A program made the position numbers and the translations under genes. The notes beneath the pieces were generated by a model. It did not search any database, was not told the origin of the DNA, and saw only the letters and a program-made list of their open reading frames with translations. This document shows, piece after piece, positions 46,003-59,185 of a stretch of DNA of 64,000 nucleotides. Positions within the stretch are counted from its first letter, which is position 1; each line of letters opens with the position of its first letter. The stretch comes from Salvia splendens (lineage: Eukaryota; Streptophyta; Magnoliopsida; Lamiales; Lamiaceae), in assembly GCF_004379255.2 (NCBI RefSeq), contig NC_056040.1, positions 4,816,257 to 4,880,256 of the forward strand. The letters are read 5' to 3'.

Positions 46003-48337
46003 ACAATCCTAGCTAGAACAAGATGAAACAAATTAACACCACAATATCAATCACTCCAAAGCCATGAATATGGTCATCATCATCATCATCATCATCACAA
46101 AATGTTTAATTAATGAGCTCTAATTTGGTTTAAACATAATGAGAGAAGGAGGAGGAGATGCTAATCAACTCAATAATCAAAGAGTGATTTCCTTTTGTTT
46201 TATGTTGAAATGGTAAGCCCACCACCCCATTCTAGCCAATACTACTTCTCAAAACCCTATTCCCAATAAGCAGAAGGGAGGGGGCATTCCAAGAAAATCT
46301 AAGGAGAAATAATTAATCAAAGAATCTAATAAGGACTTAATTTGGGACATAAAACTCAAAATGGGGCCACAACCCCACCACCCTAGCAAAGATGCAATTA
46401 AAGTAAGCAAAGCCTCAGATAAAACGACAGTGCACCACCGTCAGCAACAACAAATCCAGTTTCAGGCAACTATTTTAGAGAGAGAAGTTTGCAAGAAACC
46501 GAGGAAGTTTGCGTGTCCCCCAAAAGCCATCCAACCAAATAAAATAATATAATAAGTCAAAAAAACTTACTCTTATACAAAATCACAGACAGACAAGATT
46601 ATGTTGCTTCTCTTCAACACTGATCCATTTCCTCATTTATTGAACACTATTCATTCACCCAGAGAGAGAAAGAAAGAGAGAGGACTGATTGTTTCTCACT
46701 CTCCAGTTGTGTATACAATCTTGGTTATAATCTTAATTGATTGTAGATGTAATTGGGGGGGTTCTTGAAGCAATTAACATTATTTAGAGAGAGAGAGTTT
46801 TGTTTTGTGGGTTTGTTGAGGATGTAATGGGAAGAGAAAATGATGGTCCACAGCACAGCATTTTGGTCAAGTTAGTGTGTGTAACGTGTGTGTCAGATTC
46901 TCACTTCTTTCTCTCAAGCAATTAGTGCGTTTGGAAGCAATTTAAAAATCGACTATTCACAATATACAAATGGACTATTCACTCCTTTTTCATAATAAAT
47001 CATTATTATTTGAAATATTTATAGACAGATGATTGGTTGCGGGCCGCCCACAAATTAAACTGCTGTCTAATCCCCTTAATTAAACTCTAACCCCTTAATT
47101 AACTCCTAAATTTCTTAATCAATATCTTATTCGTCGGAGTTAATTGTACTTTAATTAGGTTTTAATAGCTCTTAATTTGAATTTAATAAACTAAAATGAG
47201 GTTTAGTAAATCATAATAGAATTTTAGTACTTCAAAATAAATGTTTAAAATTAATTTAATGGAGTTAGTTCTAGAACACAATGTTTTATCCGAATCTGAA
47301 TTTTCACGCCACGAACAGACAGATGTAGTGTAACTGAGCAGGAGAGAATATTATGATTTTAAGTTTTGAGAATGTCAATTTTGATATTAAAATGTTTAAT
47401 TGGGATATCAAATTAGACAAGAGCACGAACCTAAAATTTCCAAAAAGTGAGTTTTCATTTTATCCATCGCACTATTTTTATTGCGTGATATATACATTCG
47501 ACCTAAAGTGGTGTATAACTTAATTGGTACACTTAAAGGGACATTTATTTTATTTAGTTCCATTTAGAGTAATATATGCGCAGTGCGGATCAATTAAAAT
47601 TGAATATTACTATTATGATGGTAGTACATTTTTTGTTTATAGTATAAAGCATGCTTATATGGTTATATAGTACAAATACAGTATATAGTCGTAATATTTC
47701 AAAGTGTGTAATAATCAAATGATATTTTTCTAAAATTTTAAAAACTGTAGTCTGTAGTCTGTAGTCACAAGCTAGTACGGTATGTACAAAGCATTCATGC
47801 AATTGAATTAAATCAAAATAAATTAATAAATGAAGTTCTTTTTTTTATTGGCAGAAACAAGAGGGCAGAAAACACCTATGAATACTCAAACAAAAGTTTA
47901 TCCTCATTTGCATTGAAACATTTGATCTAAACATATTCAAATCATATACTAATGTCCAAAATTGATTCTAAACATATGTTATGTTTGTTTTACGATTTGG
48001 TCTAGAATAATATGTTTGGTATTTTAATTTCATGTTCCTAACTTAAGAAATTATTCCCGCTTTTGCCAATTTTTGATAGAATTGTCAAAAACTCATGGTC
48101 AACACATTTTTGACCGACTTAGTAAACTAATCCACCCATGGACTTAAACACCATTAACTAATTATTTTATTTTTATATTTAAGAAATAATATGTTTGCAT
48201 CTTTTTTATAGTTCTCCCACCAAACGTCATTTTCTGATCTCATTTCAAAGACATGGAGATGTCTTGAAAATATTTAGTATAATCACATATTCTTAAAGAT
48301 GGTAATCAAGAGATAGGAGATTGATAGTAGAGAATAT
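46003..48337. other. ZF-HD upstream region and intergenic DNA
   Basis: Probable 5' UTR/promoter up to about 46950, with GA-rich stretches (46660-46690, 46780-46800). AT-rich beyond, with no gene recognised. The ORF at 46361-46552 lies in leader-like sequence without a domain. Confidence 0.5.
46076..46097. repeat. (TCA)n microsatellite in the ZF-HD 5' region
   Basis: About seven TCA units about 75 bp upstream of the ZF-HD start codon, probably in the 5' UTR. Confidence 0.9.
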
Positions 48338-48552
48338 TGTAAGTATCGTAGGATTTCTGTTGTATTTCATATCTTTCACTATGTACAATGCACTCTCTTT
48401 TATAGTTGTAAATACAAGATAAATATGGAAAAGATCAATATATTATAATTGTATCAATTCCCTATCAATTTGATTCTTCTTCCTAAAAATAGAGTGGTTT
48501 ATTCTTCTTTCCTTTCTTGGCGTGTAGGATATTCCCTTTTCCTTTCTTGACA
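48338..48552 (-). repeat. 3' LTR of the copia remnant
   Basis: On the minus strand, a polypurine tract (TTGAGGGGGAG) is followed immediately by TGTCAAGAAAGG..., running to ...ATACTTACA, with TG/CA ends and about 215 bp. It has a TATAAAAGAG-like box and transcript-end-like sequence. No matching 5' LTR exists in the window. Confidence 0.65.
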
Positions 48553-50618
48553 CTCCCCCTCAAGTTGAGTAACTGCATCTCCGATACTTAACTTGGTCAG
48601 AACTTCCTTGAAGACCTTAGCATGCACTGCTTTAGTCAGAATATCCGCTAGTTGTTCTTCAAACCGAACGAATGGAAGTTCGATGATGCCACCATCTATC
48701 TTTTCTTTGATGAAGTGACGGTCAACTTCCATATGCTTGGTCCTATCATGTTGGACTGGATTTTCCGAGATACTAATAGTTGTTTTGTTGTCACAGAAAA
48801 GTTGAATTTTCTCTTTTGGAGGGAAACCAATTTCCGTGAGTAATCTTCGCAGCCACAAGATCTTGGTGATTCTCTTCACTCCGCGGAACTCTGCTTCTGC
48901 ACTAGATAATGCCACCACTTTTTGCTTCTTACTCCTCCAAGTGACCAAGTTTCCACCAACGAAGGTGAAATATCCAGCTGTAGATCTTCTATCGTTCGGG
49001 TTGCTGGCCCAATCAGCGTCAATGTACCCCCTATTTCAAGGTTCTCCTTCCTTTTGAGTAGTACGCCATATCCTGTTGTCCCCTTTAGGTACCGCACAAT
49101 TCTGAGGGTCGCTTCCATGCATGTGCTCTTCCTGAGGTTTGTGCATGAACTGGCTCACAACTCCTACAGCATATGCAATGTCCTGCCTTGTATGGGCGAG
49201 GTAGATTAGTTTCCCTACAAGGCGTTGATACCTTTCTCGATCAGTCATTGTAGCCCCTTCAATGATCTTCAGTCCGTGATTCATCATAATCGGAGTCTCA
49301 GCTGGTTTACCCTCGAGTAGTCCAGTTTCTACCAGTAAGTCTAAGATATACTTTTTCTGTCTTAGGAAGATGCCCTTTTTTATCTCAGGATTTCAATCCC
49401 CAGAAAATACTTCATTGCACCAAGGTTTTTCATCTCAAATTCCTGGAACAAGCTGTTTTTCAATTCTTCGATCTCTTCGATGTCATCAACTGTGATAATC
49501 ATGTCGTCAACATAAATGATTAGACACGTTATCTTCCCATCCCTTTTCTTTAGAAACAGAGTGTGATCTGAATTGCTCTGTTTGTAGGGATATTTTGTCA
49601 TGGCCTGGCAGAATCGCCCGAACCATACTCTGGGTGATTGCTTTAGCCCATAGAGTGTCTTCCTTAGTTTGCATACTTTCCATTTCCCAAAATCTCCCAA
49701 AAAACCTGGGGGAGCCTCCATATACACCTCCTCATTCTTCTTCAATTCGCCGTGTAGAAAGGCGTTAGTCACGTCAAACTGATGTAATGGCCAGTCTTTG
49801 CAAGCTGCCACTGACAATAAGGTGCGTATTGTACTCATTTTTGCCACCGGGGAGAAAGTTTCATCGTAGTCTATCCCACGTGTACCATTTTGCTACCAAT
49901 CTCGCTTTGTATCTCTCGATTGATCCATCTGCTCGTCGCTTAATAGTGAACACCCACTTGCATCCAACTAGCTTCTTTCCCTTTGGCAATGTACTTTGTT
50001 TCCAAGTTTCGTTCTTGATTAGGGCATCCATTTCCTTCTTCATGGCCTCCTTCCAGTGTCACGACTGAGGAATGCGTACGTCCTCATATAGAGCTGCTTC
50101 GAAGGCTCTGGCCATCTCCGTGTATTGTCCTTGGACAGTGTTTGTTATTGAGTATCTGGACTTTGGACCTTGCCAGTCTGGAGAATACCGTTTTGGTGGC
50201 ACACCCCTTGTGCTCCTGGTCGGTAAATAGCCACTCTTACTTCCACTCGTACTTGGATCCGGTTGGGCCACACTATCCTCCTGTCTCACATCGTTAGCAC
50301 TAACCTGAGGACTATTATAAGTACTAGAGCTTACCTCATGATTCGAAGGCGGAGATAATGGTGGGGTAGAAGCATCGAACCCCTCAGACTGTATATGAGT
50401 GGGTAGGGACGTCTCGGCGGTTACACTAACTTCCTCTGATAGACCGACATCCAATGCAGACATTGGCAATGGACCAGCGGGTGTAGGATCGGGTGGCGGT
50501 GGATTAGGAGTTGGGATCGGCATGGATTTCTATCACATAGTCCTAAACAATTGAAGTAAAATAGTTTATTACCTGAAGGCATCGGGTTACAACAAACAAA
50601 AGTACGAATTATGAGCAT
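48338..50618 (-). mobile_element. Ty1/copia retrotransposon remnant (RT-RNase H-3' LTR)
   Basis: The C-terminal half of a copia polyprotein is spread over several frames. Order: a Pro/Ser-rich linker with RSTRGVPPKRYSPDW (50059-50523); reverse transcriptase start ETWKQSTLPKGKKLVGCKWVF (49861-50043); RT core with FDVTNAFLHGEL, LYGLKQSPRVW and the YVDDMI active site (49380-49847); RLVGKLIYLAHTRQDIAYAV (49036-49287); and RNase H VVALSSAEAEF...LFCDNKT...HIEV-type HMEVDRHFI (48499-48948). Breaks occur between these segments. Gag, protease, integrase and the 5' LTR are missing, so it is 5'-truncated and inactive. Old mutations in all blocks indicate age. Confidence 0.92.
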
Positions 50619-50920
50619 TCATGATCATGTTTTAACTATGCAGGCTTAGACAAATAAAATGTATCATGACGCTCTAATTACAAAAAAAAGTGTTTCCCTG
50701 GCTAAATTTAAATATTCCTGCCAGTCCTCCATCCAAAATAACAATAAAATAATGAACGTGGCCATGATCTGATTTCATCCACAACTGACCAAGTCACGAA
50801 GCAGAATCTCCATACATATCAGCAATGACACTTAGACACCTTGTCTTACTAATTAACATACAATTTGACCAATTTAACATTATAAACATTGCATTTCAAA
50901 ATCACAATATAACTTGATGG

Positions 50921-51400
50921 AGAATATATGACTTGGTGGCTAAGCAAGTTATATTTTGGTTACTATTATTTATTTCCTAGTTAATAAAATTAGTAGAAGG
51001 AAAAATATTAGGAGTCATTGTTTTTCTTCTACAAATTAGGGTTTCCTTTTATTGCTTATTTTCCTTTTAGTTATTTTCTTTGACGCAAAAACGTATGAGA
51101 ATGACTGAACTGGTAGATAAAGTACTCAACTAAATGAGAACTCTGGAGTATAAAAATTCAATATAAAAATATATATTCAAAGTCTGTCTTTTAAGTTCAA
51201 CAATAAGGCCTTTATATAGGCGAAGAGAAATCCTAAACTTGTGGAAAATAAAACTTAAAGGAAAATAAGCAATAAAAGGAAACCCTAATTTGTAGAAGGA
51301 AAACAATTACTCCTAATATTTTTCCTTCTACTAATTTTATTAACTAGGAAATAAATAATACCCAAAATATAACTTGTTTAGCCACCAAGTCATATATTCT
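50921..51400. repeat. Long inverted repeat, arms about 158 bp
   Basis: Arms 50921-51078 and 51243-51400 are inverted and about 95% identical, starting agaatatatgacttggtggc. The loop is about 165 bp. Just inside the right arm, read on the minus strand, there is 'cctatataaaggcc', a TATA-like box of the sort found in LTRs. The arms may be two oppositely oriented LTR pieces. No ORF. Confidence 0.85.
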
Positions 51401-54400
51401 ATAACTGCATAGTCAAAATGAAGTTAGGTAAATCCCCTTATCACTTTTAAATAATGACAGGTCAAAAGGATGTTGTTTGCTTAATTACAAGTTGCAACTG
51501 CTCTTTATCCGCTTACCACTCCAAAAGAGATTTATTTGCAATATACTACACCTTTTATATTTTGTAAGACACCGATTCACAACTGTAATTGTTGGCAAAG
51601 TTTCACTCTTTTTGGTCAAAGGCATATAAAAACCTTCATCTTTTGTACCCATTAGTCGCTTGGAACTTGAAATTATAATATACCAATATATAAATTGTCT
51701 TATTACATAATATAATAAAACTCCATCTATTTTGATATGTCCCATAGTAGTTCATTTTTTTTGGCAAGATAAAATTACATTTAATTAATCTAGAGTTGAT
51801 TGACATATAAAAATACTAGGTTATACAGTAATAAATCATGACACTGAACATTTAATTTAAGATTTGTATAAATAAAATAAAACATAAACATATTTCAAAT
51901 TTTAAAAACTTATTTTAAGAAATGTGAAAAATATACAAGAAAGTGAGTGAAAAAAAATTAATAGTACTAGATTATAAGATCCACTTTTCTAAAATATAAC
52001 AAAGTAAATGAGACTTTGAATCATCAACCTTCTAAAATGACAATTGAGTCGTTATTTCATATGATTGACTTACTATATCTTTATTATTTGGAAGAAATAA
52101 CATTATGTTATCATCCTTTTTTCTTTCCTTTCGAGTAGGGTTATAGATACAGCACGTTTCTGCATGTCGAGGGAACAAATTTATGGCCTTACCTTAAATC
52201 GATGTAAACATAATTGTTAACGAAAATAACCAACTTTCTTTTTTTAGTTTGTCTTAACCAAATAATGGATATTTTCCTTAAGTTGAATAACAAAACTGGT
52301 AGGATTAAATATCCGATCCCAATAAATATACGTGGTCAAGCCCTGACCTTGAAAAACTTTCGACATTTTTTTTGTACTTTGTTCAGGGTTTAGGTCGATT
52401 CTAATAATTTCTTCATTTATTTTTCAAAATAATAATTTCTTGTTGGAGGTTTTTGTCTGAAATAAAATTTCAACCTTTATAATAATTTTATCATAGAAAA
52501 TACGGGAGTTAAAAAAGTATCTTAAATTCCTAATTCTTTTCACGTTTTTCAATAAAAATAAATCCAACCTTTTTTATTTACTATTTACCATTTCTTTAAG
52601 AAAAATATAAGCACACGATACCTCATACGTAATTTATAATATTATCCTTCATTACAATAAAAAAAAAGAGAAATAATACTAATAAAAAATGAATAAATTT
52701 AAAGAAAAATAAGTTGTTTACTTATGATAAATTTATGGTAAAAAAAGAACGCAGAGCACGAATCGATTTAAATAACGATGCATGTGGTCCGTAAAAATAA
52801 TTGATGGTGGTATATTTTATCACGCGTTGTATTAACAAGTGGCATTTCTTCATGTCGGCACGCGCAATTAGAGGGGACAAGTCACAAATGACATGATTTA
52901 ATTCGATATGATTTTGCCTATAACTCATCTATTAATCATGCGTACAACACATAGAAAGAAAAAACAAAAATAAAGTGAAAATATAAGCACATCACCTTTT
53001 TTCCTGAAAAAGTTATGGGCATCTATTGAAATTTAAAATTTGTCTCAAAAATGGTGGGAATAATTGGCTTGCTGCGACAAAATATATTGGTATAGTCAGA
53101 GAAGGAAAAGTTATTTCATATTGCAAACTTAAAACCGCTCAAGTATTAGGATAAATTTGCCGCTAAATGCTAATAACTGTAGTTTGACTTTAAAATGTGC
53201 GAAAATGATAAATAAATTCGAACTACACATTGATTAATCAATTGGAATCCAATATACCAAAATTACTACTGCTTTCAAATTTTCATATTTTACTTCAGTT
53301 TCATTATTTTCATATTTTTGTTTTAGTTATATTTTGTTTCTTAACTAGAATTGGTTATGCGGTTATACATACAATTTTAGAGTTTTATTGTAATTGTGAT
53401 AGTTAATAATTGATTATCAACGTTAATAAATTCCTAATCTTTTTAATTTCATTTTTCATAATAAATATTAATTATAATCCATTATATTATAGTAATAAAT
53501 TTTACTATTTGAAAATAAAAATATTAAAATAAGGAATTTATAATGAAACATGAATTGAGGAAATGCGAATCAATGCATGTCTCACTCAAATATTATTTAT
53601 TTTAATAGTTATTAGAATTTAATATGCATTTTTAATCTTTGTACTATTATTTATGATTCTCATACAAAGGCGTTATTATAATATACTACGTATAAACAAT
53701 AAAATAATGAAAGATGTAGTATCATTTTGTGTGAATCGCGAGTTTGTAAATCTTAAATAAATTGATTTTAGTGATTGATTTTCACTAGGTGAATCGCGAC
53801 GAGTTGGTTATAAGTGATATTTTTAACTTAGGCGAATTGATTGTAAATTTCTGGCAATGAGTTCCTACCGTTAGATCTGACTTTTGTCACTAGGTGAGGT
53901 AGGTATCACACAGACAAATCTTTTTTCTCATTATAAAGTAGGAGTATAAGATTTAGTTGTTTCAAACTTCAAATGATATAGTGTTACTTGTGAATATGAT
54001 TATAAGAGAAAATATTAAGGTATAACTAATCATTTATCTAAATGCAAACTCATTTTATTATAAATACCACACTATCTAATTTTAATCTATAGCAATTTAC
54101 ATCAACCTCAAACCCTTTTTTTTTTGCTACTATTACTTTTATATCTCCTTTTCGATTATACCTATATATTTTTATCCAGACTACCCATAACCCACAACGA
54201 TTTATAGTCAATGATTTAAAATTAAACATTATAATAAGATTTGATCATTAATACATCATTTATTGAATATAAAAATCACACAAATTAAAATTTTGAAATA
54301 CATTAAACATACAACATAAATATTAAAATTAGAATTAAAATATAGTACTAAAACATACAGCAACATACACATAAAACATGTCTTTATTTTGACTTTCAGT

Positions 54401-57078
54401 TGTTCATATGTATTTTATTTTACTCATTTTACTTAATATGTTATTCTAATTAATATTTTGTTAAATTTCATCGTATATCATGTAATTTTATTTAGATGAA
54501 AACAATCAAACCATTAGCTCATTAATAAGTGAAGGTAATTAATTAAGTGAAGATAATTAGTTATTTTCATTAGCCAAACTCTTTGAATTAATTAGAGACA
54601 GCCAAATTTAATTAATTAATCAATTAATTAATTAAACTAATAGGAATTTGTTAAAGTTAATTATGAACCTCTTGGACTAGGCCATTAAGCCATTTATCAA
54701 TTCCAACCCAAATAAATAAATTACTATAATAATATAATGTAACTTGTGATTAAAACGAGGTATGGTTTTCTTGCAAGTATGTACAAAATATTCTAACTTG
54801 AAGAAATTAGAAAACACTATATTCATCCAGAACTTTCCTATTGTATGCTTATCTTTCTTTTATTTATTCCTTCGATATAAACAATCATCTGCCTTTAACT
54901 GATTATTTTTAGCATTATCTGTCAAAGGTTCTCAACAGAACATTCTCTAACAACCATAGTCATCAAAATCATTACATCAAAATCAAGCAAATTCTTTAAC
55001 TGCCTATTATTTTTAGCATTATCTACCTAATCCCCTCCCAAAACAGTCATCAAAATCATTACATCATAGAATGTACAAAATTGAGTCAGGAAAATAATAA
55101 TGGAACGGAAATATTGATGTTTCTTCTGGAATTAGTGTTCACATATGTCGTGTTTCTCAACAGAGCTCATGCATAAATGGGGAGTATATTAAGAACTTGG
55201 TAAAAGACAGGGAAGATACCTTGGTCTTTTGATTGTTTCAGCATAAGTTATTCTTCAGATATGGGAAAGTCAATGACTAAATTGCTAGATTCCAGCTTAT
55301 GACGGTATCACTACATTTCTGGAACTAATTAGCAAAAGCTACACAATCATTTAATAAAATAGTCTCAAACGTGACTAGAAAAGAAATGGATATATCCCAT
55401 AGAAATGCATTAACACAATAGCAAGGAACAACATATCTCAAAAGAATAGGCATATATATCTTCTGAAATGTGGAGTTCAAAGTTACAGTAAGAAAGTATA
55501 CCAAAGAAACAAAATGGGAGTTACAAGAACCAAATTATCCATAAAAAGAACTCTCCAAATCTACCTAGCCTAAGCAAATATCTAAAGGACTCCAGTCTAT
55601 GAGGCAATTATGTTTTATGGTCTAGCTGAGTTTCTTCTTTAATGTTTTACTTAATTTATGCTAAATGGGAACACACTATAAATGTAAACTTATAAACCAA
55701 ACACAAAAAAATGCCAATTAACCCCATCCAATGGACTTAGTGTCCATTTTATATGGAGCAGCTTTATCATGTGCCACAAAGTGAGAGGAAATGGATATGT
55801 TTATAAACTTATTCAGACCTACTTCTCCTGAAAGGCTTATAAGCAATTAATTGTAGAAGAACTCTAGTTTGAAATGGATAAGAAGAAGTAGAAAAGGTCA
55901 AAATGATACCAGGATAACTCCTATAAAATTTCAATTAACAAATCTGCCAAGCAAAATAGCCTACTATTAACTAAACACAGCCAAATGATCTCTTCAGAGA
56001 ACATCCTATATATACTATTATAATTAAATCTTTTATTCCAGAACTGATCATATGATTGAACAAGATAAATGGAGAGTTAATCATCGCTCAATCAATTGAC
56101 ATCTTTCAATCAATGAATGCTAAGAGTTATATGATGGAGTACACATGTAACATCAGTACAAAGAATAAGATTTTATGCATTTAAAAGTAGTAATCTGACG
56201 GGAGAATAATTCTCACAGACATAAGGTGTTGGCAAACTACAGAAGTATTCGGGTGTATCACTGCAGGGGAAAACATGCCTAACGTTCCGCAGTTGGATGC
56301 TCAAGGTATGTAAAGGTAGCTGTTTAGTTATTAGCTAATTAGACAATAATTTGGTTTCTTGGAGCTTCAATATTAGTAGGGATTTCTAGAGCCCGTAGAG
56401 TTAGTTCTACACTTATACCATATGGGAGATTATTGTTATTAGGATAGTGTAGCTTATCATCATTTGGCTGAGTAGACTTTGCAGTTGACCATAAATTAAG
56501 CTAATCTTTTCCAAATGACTCATCGACCATCGTATCCTTATCGGTCAATGCCACAACCAATATTTTTAGCCTTCTGTACATGAATACATATCACAGGTCA
56601 AGACTTGGGTGTTCTCTCATGGCCTATATTGCTTACTCTAGCAAAGCCAATTTGAATCTAAGTCTAGTAAAAACAGTGAATGAGAAAGAACTAATGGTGT
56701 GTTTGTCTTTGTCAGCGTTCAGGTGGCACCCTATCTCCTTGAATGACAGTCGCCTGTCCAGACTTATCAATGGAGACTTTACATTCATTAGCAATCTTGA
56801 CACTGGCTCAAAAATGGGTTGCTAAGCTCCTGAGGAATGACACTGACATATGTGCAAAATCTAAGTTCGTCCAGCTTTGCAGCAAAAGGCCTTTCTACGA
56901 AGAATGATGAAGGTGAGTTCACAGAAGTCTCTTTAGTGATGGTTGGTGTGGTCGAGCAACGAAAATAGTTGCAGCTGAAGGATAGGGATCATACAGTCGA
57001 TATTTATGATGTTGAATCATAGAATATTCATCTTAACAACAAATTATATACATGATAAAATATGCATCACAAGCACTA
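51401..57078. other. Gene-poor AT-rich region
   Basis: No gene can be supported. Stowaway-like debris lies near 51740-51990. A short (TTAATTAA)n run is near 54610-54640. Around 56840-56960 the minus strand has an open stretch of about 60 codons reading SSFFVERPFAAKLDELRF, which I cannot assign. The rest is unassigned. Confidence 0.5.
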
Positions 57079-57190
57079 AGGGTTATAGCTCAACTGGTAG
57101 AGCACCTTGTTTACATGCGCGCCATGTTTTTTTTTCAGCAGAATCCACCTCACAATCCAAGATCTTATTGAGAAATCGACGTCTTACTCT
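57079..57190 (+). other. Probable plastid DNA insert: trnV-UAC 5' exon plus intron start
   Basis: AGGGTTATAGCTCAACTGG followed by TAGAGCACCTTGTTTACA has the acceptor strand, D-arm and anticodon loop (TAC) of plastid tRNA-Val(UAC). After TTTACA it continues as TGCGCGCC..., a group II intron-like start, where the plastid gene is split, then 'cagcagaatccacc', resembling the intron. Only the 5' half is present, with substitutions, so it is not a functional nuclear tRNA. This is a recollection-based match that needs an alignment. Confidence 0.55.
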
Positions 57191-58661
57191 GCAATAACTT
57201 TAAGAGCACAATAGCCTGATGAGAGATTCAGTCATATTTGAGTGCCCAAGGTACCAAACATGCCCCAAAAATTTGAAATAGTTCAACCGGCATAAATCAA
57301 AGGGAGTAAAAGACTACAAAATAAATGAAATTTACTAAAGATTTTCTTTGAGCTATATGAGAGTTATCCAACTTGAGTTATGAGAACGAATGGTTTCTTT
57401 TTCAATTTATAGGAAGAAAAAAGCTTGGAATTGTAGTCTAATTTTTGCCTCATAGACTTTTTCAGTGTTCTGTATTAAAAGTAAATCAGTCCAGAAAATG
57501 GAGCACATGGTTATTGCTTCTGTGCTTCTCTTGGATTTAAGGCATAAGAGTGGACCAGTTGCGAAATTTCTAAACAATCCGAAGAGAAAGAAATAAACAT
57601 CTAGCCTCATAAGGGTTTCATGTTCATACACTATTTAAGTAAATTCCAAGTAAAGTTACACCTTTCGTGCTCAAAATTAAAATCCTGTCATTTTATCAAA
57701 TTTCAGATGATGCGATATTATACACTTAAATGCAGGTCGTGTGTGATAATATACACTTAAATGCAGTGACACTATCTTTCCTCTTTTATCACTCCCTCCA
57801 AGAACTACGAGGTTAGTCCAAACCTTTCTAGTTCAAGCACCCCTAATGGTTTTGAAGGCTTATGATTGATCATGTCCTCACTAGAGGTCCATTCAATGTA
57901 ACCGCAAAGAGCTCCTGGTCTCCCAGTACAATAGTCCATCACTTAAGTTTCACATTTCTTTGATGCCCCCCACCCCGGGTAATTTTCCAGATCAAGACGC
58001 ATATACCTTCTTGAGTTCAAAGATTTATCAGTGTGACAAACTTGTGAGCAAATTAGGTCCATCATAAACATAATCCATCACTCTCTTTATGATTTCATTG
58101 CTATTTTACACAATGAAAGACCGGCATAAACATTTTCAAACATGGATGTACCTTTTCACCAAACACATCACATACCTATGTAAAAATATTTTCAATCATA
58201 TAGCTTAAATTGATGCCAATTTTTCATGGAAGTTTACACTATTCGGAGACCAACTCTATCACCTTCTTCAAGGGTTATAATTGTGAAATTTTGAATACAG
58301 ACAAGAAAATAAAAGCATCATTATAGTCACACTCACCCCATAGCAAGTTCTAGCAACCAAATCAGATTTTTATTATCAATTTTTTCTTCTCCACTTTAGG
58401 TAAGTAGTGAGAGCAAGCATCCCAGACCCAGAACAACAAGTACCAACACTGAAGTTGTGCACAATTAATCTGATATTTAAACACATATATATCACAAATA
58501 CTGTCCAATCATCCAATGTTTGCCCAATTGATCAGACAATGCTATCATATTTCATGATAGGGCAAAAGTTTGGCTGTCAATTTTGTATTGTACAGACCTA
58601 TAATGCTGGAGATGCACGATGAAATAATAAATAAATAAATATACTTGTGAAGCAAAATTAC
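57191..58661. other. Unassigned DNA, possibly intronic
   Basis: No ORF with a domain. If the candidate exon at 58662-58900 is real, this would be the downstream part of a minus-strand gene, but no further exon was recognised. Confidence 0.3.
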
Positions 58662-58900
58662 CAAAGGGGATGAAGAGCGGAACGGTGGCAGCCGGTTATG
58701 GAGTCGGCGAGGCGGAGATGCGGAGCTGAATCCGCCGCTAGTTGATGGCGGAGACGGCCGGTTTATGCTCATCAGTAGTTGGCGATGGAAGTGAGTAGCG
58801 AAGGTAGTTTTGATTGGAGACCCGATTTTGGCGGGATTTTCCGTAGAGTGGCGCAGAATTTGCGGATTACCTATCTTGTTCAATTTTAATACTCCAGTTT
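58662..58900 (-). other. Candidate first exon or promoter, GC-rich
   Basis: A GC-rich island in AT-rich DNA. The minus strand is open from 58883, with Pro/Ser/Arg-rich coding potential (PSPPSTSGGFSSASPPRRLH), up to a good splice donor TTTG|GTAATTTTG at 58662/58661. TTTTGGCGGGATTTT at 58826-58840 resembles an E2F site. No family recognised, so this may be the start of an unidentified gene, a 5' UTR exon or chance. Confidence 0.25.
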
Positions 58901-58934
58901 ATGGGCACTACGTATATTGAATTCAAAAATACTA

Positions 58935-59185
58935 CTCCCTCCGTCCCCGAATAAGAGTCGCTAATTTCCATTTTGGGCCGTCCCTCATTAAGAGTCATTC
59001 TTCATTTTTACCATAAATGGTAGTAGGCCCCATATTCCACTAACTCACTCCACTCACATTTTATTATAAATCCAATATAAAAATGTGGGTCTCACATTCC
59101 ACTAACTTTTTCAACCAACTTTTCTCTACATTTCTTAAAACTCGTGCCCGGTCAAAGAACGACTCCTATTAGGGGACGGAGGGAG
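58935..59185. mobile_element. Stowaway MITE, 251 bp
   Basis: TIRs CTCCCTCCGTCCCCGAATAA and (right) CTCCCTCCGTCCCCTAATAG, each flanked by TA. The ends are well preserved, which suggests a fairly recent insertion. Confidence 0.93.

Noticed and set aside
56580..57000. Possible exons or an old retroelement fragment
   Set aside because: Short open stretches on both strands, with stops between them and no motif I can name.
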